A stretch of DNA of 33,734 bases. Origin: Pleurotus ostreatus/Saccharomyces cerevisiae fusant. Taxonomy: Eukaryota; Opisthokonta. Of the stretch, positions 9,447-20,072 are shown piece after piece. The notes beneath the pieces were generated by a model. It did no database searches. It was not told where the DNA came from and saw only the letters and a program-made list of their open reading frames with translations. Numbering within the stretch: position 1 is the first letter of the stretch; each line of letters opens with the position of its first letter. The DNA lies in NCBI GenBank assembly GCA_024196135.1, contig JAMQCK010000251.1, forward strand, positions 1 to 33,734, read 5' to 3'. The position numbers and the translations under genes are program-made.

Positions 9447-11052
9447 ATGAGAGCGTGGATGCACAGCAAGCTTGCGCATAAGATGAAAGGTTCCAGCGCC
9501 GGTGAGTGACTTGAGGGGATGTACGCTGGCCTTTTCTTGACGACGACCGAAGCAGGCCGCGCCGACCGTATCATACCATCCTCTAATCCCATGCACCTAT
9601 CCGCTCAGGCCTTTCCCGATACCCCTGACCAAGCGCACGCTGGTGGGTACCTATATGGTATATGTCTATACTCGCGATGATGCTTAACAATCGATGCTCA
9701 GACGCCGCTCAGAGGCTTCAGGGCGATTGTAGCTGGGAAACGCAAGCGCGAACCCACTCATCCCACCCAGGTACATTCTTTCACTAATGGCATACCATGT
9801 CGCTTACATGATAGTAGCAGAGGTCACGCAGACCTCTGCCCACGCTAAGCCCAGACAATTACAGTGCTACATCAACCGCCTTCCGACCGAGCTCCTCTGC
9901 CGTATATTCCTTCTGTGCGGCAGCCCTCACCCAAGATTCGGATTTCCGGGCGATGACATGATGCACGTCGGCTACAACTTCACACGCCGTAACCTTTACG
10001 CACGTATGACCGTTCTACTCGGTCATGTATGCTCAGGCTGGTACAACATCACGCGAGGATACCCGCTTCTTTGGACGATGGTAGACGTGGGATTTCCTGA
10101 GGCATTCGACATTGTCACGCTAGGCCTCTGCCTCAGATACTCTGCGGGCCTTCCTATGACCTTGCGACTCTACGATCACATCGGCAACCCCCCCGGTGTA
10201 TTGACCGCGCATCAGCGAGCCATCCTCCGTCGCTTCTTGCGTAAGATAGCCGCCACCTCGGAGAGGTGGGCCGAACTATCTATCGACGTAGATGACGACA
10301 ATGATATTCTGCGAACGCTTATGGGGACCTCGCAGACCACCTATTCCTCCCTGAGGCGAGTTTCCGTGCAGAACCGAGCCGTTCGTCACGCATCTACCGT
10401 GCACGCTCTCTACCGGAAATTTTATGCGTCCCAACACCTTCACAGCTTCGCCTTCTGGGACTCCCTGTCCCCTCCTTATCTCAAGCTCGACGACGTCCCC
10501 CTACAGCGCCTTGCTCGTATCAGTGTCCGCCATCTCAGTGACCCACAGGCCCTCTTCTCACTTCTATACTCTTGTCCAGAATTAGAAGTTCTTGATCTCG
10601 CCGTACAATTACCATCCGGCGTGGATCAGTCGATGGCGTATGAGCTTGCAGGGCCGCTCCGCCTACAGCGATTGACAATTCTCTCGCTCGCTGGCAATTT
10701 CAACTGGAGGCCTTTGTTCCGCCAGCTGATTGCGCCTTGCTTGAATCGGCTGGACATGCGCTGGTACATCGACACGGCCATCATGGACATGCTGGACCGG
10801 TCTTCTGTCCGGCTAAGGATGTTGACCCTCTTCTCGCCGCCGCCGAATCATGCCGCAGTTAGCGTACCCCTTCTGCAGGACAAGAGCATGCAGTGTCTGC
10901 GCATACTGCGCTATTGTCCTAGTCCATGGTTCGATGATCCTTTCGATTTGCTACCGTTCGTACCTCGCAGCGTACACTGTTTCACAGAGGGCTATGATGA
11001 AGCGGAAAACGCGTACCAGGATATAATACTGACAAATCACTGTACGGGTTGA
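9447..11052 (+). CDS. F-box protein F3 (tandem family, copy 3)
   Basis: Four exons, 9447-9501, 9556-9642, 9702-9770 and 9821-11052, all joined in phase 1 (introns 54, 59 and 50 nt), encode about 480 residues. Exon 1 has the same 55-nt length as in F2. The F-box core INRLPTELLCRIFLLCGS is followed by a region shared with F2 almost throughout (PLLWTMVDVGFPEAFDIV, LRYSAGLPMTLRLYDH) and LRR-like repeats (PLQRLARISVRHL, CPELEVLDLAVQL, LNRLDMRW). An ATG at 9787 lies inside the last intron and would also keep frame, so a shorter isoform is possible. The 3' end overlaps the end of the P3 coding frame by 16 bp. SCF substrate-receptor function is inferred from the F-box. Confidence 0.87.
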
Positions 11053-13087
11053 GGTTCTCCAAGATATGGTGTAACATTGGGATGCTGCGATCGTAAACAT
11101 ATGACCACGTCTGTAACTACCGTTCGAACAACGGCGTTGCGTACAACACGAAGCGACCTGGACATGGGATGGACGGAAGATTTGACAGCGCTCACAAGCT
11201 CCACAAAATGCGGGCAGAATTGCGAGATGGTCATGCGAAGGTCAGTCTGAAGAGGGACATCCCGTACGAGATCTGCACTGAAATGGTCGCCTTCCAAGTG
11301 CATAACAGCTGGGTAGAAAGCGATCTGCCCACTGAGTGTACCCAGCGCGCTCTCAAGCCTGTTGTGGGTGGAGGCAGCCGAGCGTATCACGAGGACATCC
11401 AGGGACCTGCAAACACGCAGAAGAATTCCTACGTCCGTCTCGGAAATCTTCAAGAGGATCTCCAGACTAGAGGAAGCCCCGGCTACGCCGGATCTGGACC
11501 TTGCCTAGCAGGTGGGGCATGATGAAGCTCATCACCTTCGATTTCGTCGATGTGAGCTCGTTCAGGCTCTGGAGACGCGCGCGCTCCATTCGACTCGCGC
11601 ATGTTAAGTTTGCGGGCATAGCGGCGGTGACGTTACGAGCAGCAGTCAGTGTCAGACTCTGCGAGACTGCGACCGACGCAAAGCACTCTTGCATGAGATC
11701 CGTCCGGGCTTTGGCTCTGGGTTCGACACCCAGAGCATTCAGTCATCTGTTGAGCACTATTGACTGTCTGATCGTGCCTGCAAAAAGTTGGGCTTCAATT
11801 AAGGGTGGCGAGAGACCTTGCTAGGCAAGGTAATGCCGAAGGTGACGGAGCGGAAAGACAACCAAGCGCGAGCTTGTTGTGCTGCCTTCGATCTTCAGTC
11901 GAAGTAGCTTGCAAAATGCATTGGATATGTCGCGCGCTACACGCTGACCAGGCTGCTCATCTTGCTCGCATACGTACTTGACATGCGCCGAAAGAAAGCA
12001 GTGCAGGTGGTTCTTGACGCCTGAGAATAGCGCGACGACAGTGTCTATGCCGTCGCATTGCCCTCCAACGACGCGGGGATGCTTGATCGTCAGATGGAGT
12101 TGCGTAAGGTGGAGCTGCTGTCCTCGCAAGATAACGCATAGCATACGAATAGCGTGGTCAAGCGGCTGCGACCGATTCCCGAGTGCACGTCCACTGCTGA
12201 CGCGGATTCGCAGTCGGGTGCCGGGGAAGGCCTCGTCGCTGATGTGCTCCGTAGAGTAGAGAACGTGGGTGTCGTCATCGCGGATGATGGAGGTGTCGAG
12301 AGCCGTGCTGAAGGCAGGTGCCATAGAGGGGTCTTGCGCCAATCCTACGTATGGAGGGGCGTTCGAAAGACGATCATGTACTTGAGAAGACTGCCTAGCT
12401 GTCTGGCTAGCGGACTCGGACGAGCATGCACATCCATCGCCTAAAGTGCGCGTCTCGGTTGCGACAGGTGCCGCTCGTGCTTGTGTTACCGCTGCGGGGG
12501 CGGCATGCGCGCCGGGCTCGTTGTTCCTTAGAGGGCCGCGAGAGGTTGCGGGCGAGACCTGAGTCTGCGACGGTGAAAGAGGGATCGTCGCTGTCCCGTC
12601 CAGCGCCCGCAAGGCTGCCAAACGGCCGAGATTGAGCGTGCTGTCTCGCAAGTCGCTGTCCTGCTCACGCTGGAATTGAGCTGATGCGCGGACCTCCCGG
12701 ACGGCGCTAGCCTCTCGGCATGGGCGGAAGCTCCGCATGAAGCGAGAGAGGCACCCCCGCCGACCAGCAGCGGGGTTGGATAAGGACGGAGACGCGGGAG
12801 CATCGCCGTCACCAGTTGTAATCGGACCAGCCGATGTCGTGCCACGATAGCTAGATAGTAAAGCTGCATTCGTGGCCGCGTCAGATATGCGGCAACTTCA
12901 GCAGTCGAGCTGTACATACCTCGAGCTCCTTCATGGTTCCTTCGCGTGCCATGATGACCACCCGCGTTGGCAGGGCTCTTATGCGGAAATAGCTCTGCAG
13001 TAGACGAGGTCAGCAGATGACCGGCGCGGCTGAAGGCGAGGAAGGACGATGCTTACTGGCAGTTGCTCGTCTCATGATTCGAGGCAT
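11037..13087 (-). pseudogene. Partner gene P3, interrupted by an insertion
   Basis: Exons 13087-13057 and 12994-12920 and the start of exon 3 at 12863 match P2 in length, phase and sequence (MPRIMRRATA; GTTSAGPITTGD), and the frame stays open to about 11833. It then runs into a TAG, in the middle of the LRR-like segment (FPLRHLRH...). The frame resumes at 11462 (EILLKISETDVGILL) and continues to the stop at 11037, overlapping F3. About 370 bp between these points have no counterpart in P1 or P2, and no GT donor precedes the premature stop, so it is unlikely to be an intron. The gene is probably a recent pseudogene or encodes a truncated protein of roughly 380 residues. Confidence 0.75.
11464..11832. 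mobile_element. Insert of about 370 bp disrupting P3
   Basis: This segment is absent from the two paralogous partner genes and lies between the codons for Leu-Arg-His and Glu-Ile. It contains two related imperfect palindromes, ACCTTGCCTAGCAGGT near 11498 and ACCTTGCTAGGCAAGGT near 11816, one at its right end and one about 35 bp inside its left end. No clear target-site duplication was found, so the class is unknown. A stem-loop with GGTTCGACACC near 11728-11746 resembles a tRNA B box but no full tRNA or A box is present. Confidence 0.55.
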
Positions 13088-13216
13088 TGTGTTGAGCGTC
13101 AAAGAATCGTTTCACTTGAAGGATATCGACCAGCGATATCGTCGGGTCGTGCAGGTGTCTGAGGAGGTGGGTCGTAAGATTCGTCAGGCGCTGCAGTGCC
13201 GCCTCAAGCTCAGAGG

Positions 13217-13224
13217 TTTATAAG
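13217..13224 (-). promoter_or_regulatory. TATA box (TTTATAAG) of P3
   Basis: The word TTTATAAG is the counterpart of the CTTATAAG of P2, 131 bp upstream of the P3 start codon, embedded in similar sequence. Confidence 0.45.
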
Positions 13225-13225
13225 C

Positions 13226-13668
13226 CTCGTGCGCGCAGAATGAGGTCAAGAACAATAGCCGGAGCCCTATAATAGAGGGAATACAATCAATTGCGAGAGG
13301 CAAACTTAGCCGTGTTACTCTGTCCGAAGTATAATTGACGACACTCGAAAAGGCCGTATCTCATTGTTTTTGAGCCCGGCATCATCTTCCGACATCGGGC
13401 GAGATACGAGCTAGCACAACAGAGCCAGCCGGAGGCTCTCGGTATGGTAGGGTCCTTTCCATCGAGGCCGTTGAATAGAAGCGCCAACCGACGGTGACGG
13501 GCAGAGGCAAGAACAATGGCGTGATCTGTGACACGAACGTGACTTCATCTTGGTGCCACAAACTGGCACAAACAAGACAAACGTACGTCAGACCTCTAGC
13601 TTCCTTGGACCCCTGCGAACCAAATGTACTTATCCCAACTCCTTCAGAGGTGAAATGCACTCGAAGCC
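13226..13668. repeat. Remnant of a fourth unit (F-box promoter region without the F-box gene)
   Basis: The stretch resembles the intergenic DNA at 8906-9340: shared words include GAACAATAGC, TTACTCTGTCCG against TTATTCCGTCCG, TCATTGTTTT, ATCTTCCGA and GGCAAGAACAATGG. In units 2 and 3 an F-box gene follows after such a region; here the similarity fades at about 13550 and the kinase-like gene starts at 13669. The breakpoint of the tandem array is therefore probably here, and the kinase gene may use a captured F-box-type promoter. Confidence 0.6.
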
Positions 13669-14913
13669 ATGCCCGAGGAAATCAAGCCGCCTCCCTACCC
13701 GCAAGACCTCCCCTCCTGGCACGAGCTAGCCGTCGAGGACTTCCAGAAGCCCTGGCTGCACTACGAGCCCTTCCTGCGCTCTCGCGGGTACATTTTGCAG
13801 TCGAGTCCCGACTTCGATAGCGAGGCGACGAAAGACCGGTTTCCGACGAAACCGCCGAAGGACCCGTTTCACCCAAAGGACGATGAAGATTTTGTGCATC
13901 GGATTGATTGGGATACGCATAGGGCGTTCTTCAATTTGCCGAGTCCGCAAATGGTAAGTTGAACCTCTCTACCTCCTTTGTTTATCGACCAACGAGTTCA
14001 TGGCAGAGAGCGAAGGTCAACGCAGCCCTCGACCCGCACTACCGGATGGTCATAATCAAAGCCGTTCACGTCGAGAGCAGCGAGTGGCGGATCATCAGCT
14101 ATCTTTCCACTGGTGCGAGGCGTAAAGATCCGAGGAATCATACAATCCCTCTCGTCGAGATCATCCACGCCGGGGAGTACGTCTTCATCGTACAGGCGTG
14201 CTGGGATTATTCTTGGGGTTTCCCGCCGTTTGACTCGGTCAAGTCGCGGTTGGATTGGGCACATCAGCTTCTGACGGTAAGGGATTTTTACTTGGAACCT
14301 CTTTCTGCGAGACTCATGCTTCATAGGGCCTCTATTTCATGCACGAGCTGGGAATATCCCATGGCGTAGGTCCTTGGCTCTAGGCTATCCGAACCTGTGG
14401 GCTGATCCGGCGCTACAGGACGTTCACAGCGCCAACGTGCTCTGGAACCACGATGGTGCCCGCCCGTCATCCTTCCTCGAAGACCCGTGCCCGAAGCTGC
14501 ACAGCACCTTCGACGCGCGCTACGCCTTCATCGACTTCGGCGCCGCGATTCACTCGCTCGACGAAGCCGATCGCTACGCCACACCGAGGACCTATCCTCC
14601 TGAAGAGTACGCGGCGCCGGAGCAGATACTCGAGATCCCGATAGACCGGTTCGCGGCCGACATCTACAATCTCGGGCGCGTGATGGAGAAGGAGCTTTAT
14701 AGCGCGCTCAAGGTTCGTCGAGGTCGTGTATCGTCTTCTGTCTAAGGTTTGCTCAAGATTAGACAGCAACGACATCCTGTTGCCCGCGAGATGCTTACAA
14801 GAGCTCACAAGTATGCCGAGCTCATTCAGACGATGGTGACCGAGCTACCGAAGGAGCGCCCCTCTGTGCAGGAAGTCTTGGTAGCTCTACAGAAAATAAT
14901 AGAAGAAGTTTGA
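13669..14913 (+). CDS. Divergent protein-kinase-like protein
   Basis: Five exons, 13669-13953, 14007-14276, 14327-14365, 14419-14712 and 14767-14913, all joined in phase 0, give 344 residues. A kinase fold is visible: the ATP-binding lysine in VIIKAV (about K113), a catalytic loop HGDVHSAN (197-204) split by an intron between G and D, YAFIDFGAA with DFG at 237-239, and EEYAAPEQ as the APE motif. The usual HRDLK is HGDVH, so both the arginine and the catalytic-loop lysine are replaced, and no glycine-rich loop is evident. Such short kinases are common in agaricomycetes. Activity is uncertain; it could be a pseudokinase. It lies at the edge of the tandem F-box array. Confidence 0.85.
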
Positions 14914-14952
14914 GTATTCTCTAACGGAAAGACCTTCAAGCAAAGATGGCGG

Positions 14953-14958
14953 TATAAG
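14953..14958 (+). promoter_or_regulatory. Possible TATA box (TATAAG) of the TPR-like gene
   Basis: TATAAG in GGTATAAGTG lies 143 bp upstream of the chosen ATG at 15096, within the short gap after the kinase stop. Position and sequence are compatible with a TATA element, but the gap is short and could also be 3' UTR of the kinase gene. Confidence 0.3.
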
Positions 14959-15095
14959 TGCACCGAGTTAAAAAGCCCGGGGTGGGTATAGAAGTCGAAC
15001 TGGATCACGTGTGGTATTCGGGGCGCGGGAAAATTGCTACACAAATGTCCCGATTAGGCAGGAAGGATTGTTCTTTTCTTTTTGTACCGGCCATC

Positions 15096-17294
15096 ATGTC
15101 GGCCCCGGAAGAGCCGCTGGTAGTGCCCGCCTCCCCGCCCCCACCACAATCAACAAACGCGAAGAAAAAGAAGAAAAAGGCGAAGAAGAAGTCGAAGCCC
15201 GCGCCCCCCGAACCCGCGCCGACGGTGCTATGTATCAGCCGCAACAAGCACTGGAAGTACATTAGTTCCTACCATGGACCATGGCTACAGCTCCCCGTCG
15301 AGCTCCTGGACTCGCTCGTGCAATTGAACACGAACCCCCCTCCCCTTCCATCGAACAAGCCCGCGCCACCTCCTGTCGATCCAGGCGTCTTCCACTCGGT
15401 AGCATCCATACGCAGGCTCATCGACGATGCATCCTCGCTTGCCGTCCGCGCGTCCTCAGGCCTCTCTGCCAATGAGCTTGCCAACTTTGGACTCGGCTCT
15501 CCGCCCCCCACGAAGTCCCCCACAATGTCAGCGATGCGTGTACATCGCTTGCGAGCACTAGCCGTCCAGAAGCTCGCACAGGCGTATCGTATGGACGAGA
15601 TCGCGTCAAGTGTCGTCGTCATGCAAGGGGGAACCGTCTTCGACGACATCGCGGAACGCGTCCTCAAGAACGACCCGAACGACCCGGATGCCCGCTACGT
15701 CCACTTCTTCCACGAGAAGATCCCGAGCAGGTGCGCGGCGTGCTAGCAGCATGACCCCGCGCTGATCCCCTCCAGACAGCTAGCAGAGTCCACGCCCACG
15801 CGCGTCCTCGACGAGCTCATCGCCGCGCAGCCCCACCGGCTCGAGTACTTCCGCACGCGCGGGATCGTGCACTGCTTCCGCGACGAATACCCCGATGCAG
15901 TCCGCGACTTCACACACGCGATCAAGGAGTCCAAGGCCCTGCGCAAGCACCAGATGGCCGTCGTACCGAAAAAGAAGCGCAACGGGCAAGCACCGGCGGA
16001 CGGCACCGCGGTCCCCCTTCCCATCGCGCCGCTCGAGCCGCAGGCTCTGTTCCTCCGTGGGGCAGCGCACCTCTCGCATGCGCTGCATATCGTCGAGTCT
16101 ACGATATGGCGCATAGAGAAGATACAGCCGCAAGGACCCTACGACGACATACGCATCTCCAACCTCCCTCCACACGCTGCGCTAGGCGGCATAGAGTCGG
16201 GGAACCCGCTCGGTCTGCTCGGCTCGCGCAGCGGGGCGAAGTTCATCACCTATAGAGATGCGCTGCAAGACGTGCGCGACCAGGTCGAGATGCTCGTGCG
16301 GAAGTGCGTGAGGGATATGGAGCGCTTCCTTGGGTACTTTGCCTCGATCGAGGGCGAGTGCTCTTGCGGCGCGTCGACCCCTACGACGCCCACGTCCCCT
16401 ACGCACGCTTCAACATCATACCCCGAGTGCTTAACTGCGCCACCTCCTCTGTCTGCTTCTTCATCGTCTTCCGGCTACGACTTCGAGCAGGCGCTCCTTT
16501 CTTCCCGGCGAGACCACCCTCACACTTACACCTACACGACCTACCACCCGCTCACCACGGAGGCCCACTTTACCGTCCTGATCGCGCTCCTCCTCCTCGG
16601 CTCCTTCGACGCCCTCCGCGAGCGCTACGAGCTCGCCATGAAGATCGTCGAGGGCGTATCTCTCACTCACGAGGGTGACGTCAGGGACGAGGGCGTTGGC
16701 CTCGGCGGAAGCGGCCTCGAGGGCTACCCAATCTTCCTTCCCCCGCGCAGTCTCGCAAAGGCCGAGTGGATCGAGTGCATGAATCGCTTGCGACCCCTCG
16801 TCGACGCGCCCGCTTCCCCTCGCACCGCCTCCAAGGGCAAGTCCAGCGATCTCGGCCGTGGGCGCAGCTTCGCCGAGGAGGACTACGACCTCCCCGCATC
16901 GGCGTCCTCCTCCAGCTCGCGCAGCTCCACGCCCTCCTCGTCCTTCCACTCCCCCGCGCTCTCGTCCTCGTCCTCCATGACGCTGCCCGTCGCGCATATG
17001 GTGCCGCAGCGCGCGGATGCGGGACGTGCATTGGACGCGCTTCGTGGCGTTGTGTATAGCACGCACTCCGTGAGCGAGTTCCTCGCGACGCCTCCACCGC
17101 CGAGCCCGCGCGCGCCGAGCGGGAAGGCGAAGGGGAAGGAGGACGCGCGGGAGGTCGTCAGGGAGCGGGCGAAGGCGAAGGATGTGAAGGCGAAGGACGT
17201 GACCAAGTCGCTGAACATCCCGCTGTTTGGCCCGCGGGTGGATGTCGTGCTTGCGTGGGTGGACGCGATGGGGTTGGCGGAGTTGGGGATATAG
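15096..17294 (+). CDS. TPR-like protein of unknown function with Lys-rich N-terminus
   Basis: Two exons, 15096-15730 and 15776-17294 (45-nt intron, phase 2, SR-QL junction), encode 717 residues. The ATG 15096 (MSAPEEPLVV) precedes a lysine tract at residues 23-34 and Pro-rich linkers, which suggests a nuclear or nucleolar protein. A helical region around YFRTRGIVHCFRDEYPDA followed by VRDFTHAIKESKAL looks like a tetratricopeptide unit, and ALFLRGAAHLSHALHI may be another. Low-complexity Ser-rich tracts occur near residues 420-450 and 570-600. The C-terminus is basic (KGKEDAREVV, KAKDVKAKDV). I do not recognise a characterised orthologue. Long antisense frames here follow from the GC-rich third codon positions and are not real. 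Confidence 0.82.
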
Positions 17295-17525
17295 GTGGAC
17301 TAGTGAAAGTATCCCCAAGAAAAGGCGAAATACGATTGTGTGCGGCCCGTATTTATGCTATCTATGCCCGCCGCTCGCTTTTGTATTCGCTGTGTATATA
17401 CGCAGTTTTTCGTGCAATTGTTTATGACAACATCGTCTAGTGCAGCGTAGCGCGTGTATCGTAAGTCGACCAAGAAAGGTTGTTTCCGCGCGCGAAAGTG
17501 TAGGGTGCGAAGCTGCCCGTCCTCC

Positions 17526-18142
17526 TCACTTCGTGACCATCCTCTTCCTCTTCTTCTCCAACTCTGGCAGCCCGGAGTCATCGTCCTCGACTAGTGAGTG
17601 GCTGCGCTTGTGCGTAGAAGACGGTGGGGACCGCGGTGGAGATCCTGATGAAGGGGGACTTCGGGGATGCTCTGGTTCCGCGCCGTACTCTTCATCGTCG
17701 TCGTCTGCTTCCTGAACGATCCCTTGTTGTTGGTCCGGCTGCGTATGGTCAGAAATCAGTTCTATGCGTAGGAGAGATAGACGTACGTTGACAAGCAGCA
17801 GCGCAGTCAGACTAGGTCCATCGTCCTGAGGGGAGGGTTAAGAACGCGTCGGTACATGATCGAGGATAGAGGCTTACTTCCTCCTCGTACTCTTCTCCAG
17901 AATCACTATAGTCCTTCTCTACATCAGTACTAGCACGCGTGACAAGTCGAATAACATACCTCTATCTCATATTCATCGCTCTCTTCATCCTCATTCTCCT
18001 CCGCGACTCCCTGCAGTATGTCCGCGCTCTCCGTCGCGTCGTCGACTTCTTCGACCGTGATGACGGATTCTTCCGGCTCGGGTGGCACTACCACTCGCTT
18101 GGCTCGCGAGTTTGGGCGCGATGAAGTAGTGGTCCGCGACAT
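17526..18142 (-). CDS. Small highly acidic protein, probably nuclear
   Basis: Four exons, 18142-17960, 17916-17878, 17825-17787 and 17738-17526, joined in phase 0, encode 157 residues. The protein starts MSRTTTSSRPNSRAKR, then has Glu/Asp-rich runs (EENEDEESDEYEIE, DSGEEYEEEDDG, EADDDDEEYG), a short hydrophobic segment SLTALLLVN encoded by a 39-nt exon, a Ser/Pro region, and a basic end LEKKRKRMVTK resembling a nuclear localisation signal. Such composition is typical of histone chaperones and chromatin or ribosome-biogenesis factors, but no signature is strong enough for a name. The frame-keeping across three introns and the continuous acidic character support the model. It is convergent with the TPR-like gene (about 230 bp apart). 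Confidence 0.75.
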
Positions 18143-18373
18143 GGTGCGCGTCTGGGGCGCGAACTTCGTGGGGGTGATCAACAAGCACTGAATTGAGTAG
18201 AATTGATTGCAGCGTGACGGAAAGATCACACGTGCATTGAGTATGTTGACGTCACGCGTATGTTCGCGTCGATTCGCGACGCGTTGCCGCAAGGAGGGAA
18301 ACAAAAGATATCTCACGCTAAGCCGTATCTACAACACGAGGCTACATCCACTGTAGAAACAAGAGAATGGCGC
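18143..18373. promoter_or_regulatory. Promoter of the acidic-protein gene with CRE and E-box words
   Basis: A perfect palindromic TGACGTCA (the binding site of ATF/CREB-type bZIP factors) is at 18247-18254 and a CACGTG E-box at 18229-18234, both within about 110 bp upstream of the minus-strand start at 18142. The same 231 bp must also hold the 3' UTR of the neighbouring SDR gene. Use by a factor is inference. Confidence 0.4.
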
Positions 18374-19614
18374 TTATGCGCGTTTCCCGCGAACGATCTC
18401 CGCCAACTTGTCCAGCCCATAATTCTTCGCAAACATCCCATCCTGCGACGAGGTGAGTACGAATATCGTGACGCCCAAGAACCTAAAGCTTACAAAGGCA
18501 GTCCTCGTCCCGAAGGTCGACAGGAACCAGACCATGGTCGCCTGATTGCCCGCCCAAACCCAGGGTGTCGGCGACTTCTTTGTCGCCTCGTCGACGACCC
18601 TCTTGGCGTACACCGCGGTCGGAATGGCACCATCTACCAACTTGTGAGACTCCAGCTCCTATGACGGTCGGAGTACGCCAAACTCACCCTGGAAATGGTC
18701 GATGTTCTTCTGGTAGATGTCCTCGACCGGCTTATAGATAGAGTCCTTGGGAAGATAGTCCTTCGGATGGTGCGTCGCAGCAAGGTTGGACTCGACGTTC
18801 CCGGTAAGGAGCTAATCAAGATGTGAGAACCTCCTTGTCATCGACCTATCATGAGATAGAACACGCACGTTCACCACCTTGACGCCAAACGGCGCCAGTT
18901 CGACGCGGAGAGTGTCGCCAATTGCGTTGAGAGCCGCCTTTGCCGCGTTGTACGGCGCGTTGTAGGGAAGCGGGACCACGCTGGCGAGGGAGGAGTTGAA
19001 CATGACCAAGCCGCGCTTGGACTTGATCAGGAGCGGGATGAAAGTCTTTGTTGTCGAGTAGTGGCCGAGGACGTTCACGTCGAATAGCCAACGGACCTTG
19101 GCCATGTCGCTATCGGCGACTGACGAGGAGTACGCTAGCGAGGGCGCATAGAATGAGTTGATGACCAGGGTAAAATCAGGGGTCCAGCGTACCAACGCCG
19201 CTGAGAGGTAAGGATCAGCTAAACGATGATTTGAGGCACGGGTGTAGGCCACTTACGCATTGTTCACGAGGATATCCAGGCTACCGCCCGTGCGCTTGGC
19301 AATCTCGTCCTTGGCGCTGGATATGCTTTCGTCACTCGTGATGTCGAGCACCAAGGTCTCGATGCCCTCCTTAGCGAGCTCTTCCATCGTCTCGAGCTTG
19401 CGAGAAGCGGCGAAGACGCGAAAGCCTGGAAATTCAGCAGCGTCAGTCAGAGAGTTCCCCAGAAACGGCGATTAATAAACCTCTGGCATGGAACTCGCGA
19501 GCAAGGGAATCGCCAATGCTCCCGGTCGAGCAACTGCGAGGCGTTAGCACACGACTGGCCATAAAATGCCCGAGCTCACCCGGTGATGAGTACGGTCCGT
19601 TTTTCCGCAGGCAT
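18374..19614 (-). CDS. Short-chain dehydrogenase/reductase, AYR1-like (copy 1)
   Basis: Eight exons (19614-19580, 19533-19481, 19425-19257, 19200-19193, 19134-18869, 18811-18688, 18633-18494, 18442-18374) encode 287 residues with every junction in frame. The cofactor motif ITGCSTGSIG is at residues 10-19, DILVNNAGV at about 79-87, FNSSLASVVPLPY carries the active-site serine, and YNAAK is the Y-x3-K motif. The layout and the tail (DSIYKPVEDIY, YAKRVVDEATKKSP and a hydrophobic WVWAGNQATMVWFL segment) fit the 1-acyldihydroxyacetone-phosphate reductase family, NADPH-dependent lipid enzymes of ER and lipid droplets; substrate is not proven. Exon 4 is only 8 nt. Possible TATA-like element: CATAAAG on the minus strand near 19716. 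Confidence 0.88.
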
Positions 19615-20072
19615 GGCAGTCAAGATTCTCCTGGAGGTCGGCTCTGGTGACGAGAGCGTTTATGCACTGAAGAGGAGAGTCGAGTTGGTCTGAACCTGAC
19701 CTGCAGCATCGCGCTCTTTATGCTCTACGGCACCGCGGATACTGACATAGAACAGTCATCACTGCGGGAGTCAGAGGGTACGAGGAGCAGTAGTGATGTA
19801 TACGCGGCGAGTGCCGCTTGTCACGCAAGGCGTCCGAGCAACCAAATCGCAGGTTGGCAAGTCGCGGAGGGTGAAGCGGCCGGCGCGACGCGCGTATGCG
19901 GCAACTGCCGGTTGGACGCCACAAATGGTCCTGTTCGCCGAGTCGGGCAGCCAGCGCCTGGTCAGCCTTGGGTGGCACACGAAATTCGCACTGTGTTCTC
20001 GCGCCATAGTGCGAGAAAAGACGGACTGGGAAGACATTGCTAACGGTCATCAAGAACAAATGGCAATCCAAA
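19615..20072. other. Intergenic region between the two SDR genes
   Basis: It holds the promoter of copy 1 and the 3' end of copy 2. No coding frame with motifs or splice partners was seen. Confidence 0.5.

Larger units (their letters stand above)
1287..13225. repeat. Three-fold tandem segmental duplication, unit about 4.1-4.2 kb
   Basis: Three copies of the same two-gene cassette follow one another in the same orientation. The F-box stop codons lie at 2750, 6936 and 11052, a spacing of 4186 and 4116 bp. Each F-box gene is followed by a minus-strand partner gene. Protein sequences, exon phases, short introns and blocks of the intergenic DNA are all conserved between units (for example the words around 5092, 9198 and 13509, and the TATA regions at 8898 and 13217), so whole segments were copied and not single genes. 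Copies have diverged a good deal at both DNA and protein level, so the duplication is not recent. Confidence 0.9.

Noticed and set aside
11700..11750. tRNA-like hairpin with GGTTCGACACC
   Set aside because: The T-arm-like stem-loop is good, but no anticodon arm, acceptor stem or A box fits around it. Recorded only as part of the insert.
16461..17318. Long antisense open frame opposite the TPR-like gene
   Set aside because: It mirrors a GC-rich coding exon, is full of Arg/Gly low complexity, and has no motif; it is a by-product of codon bias on the plus strand.
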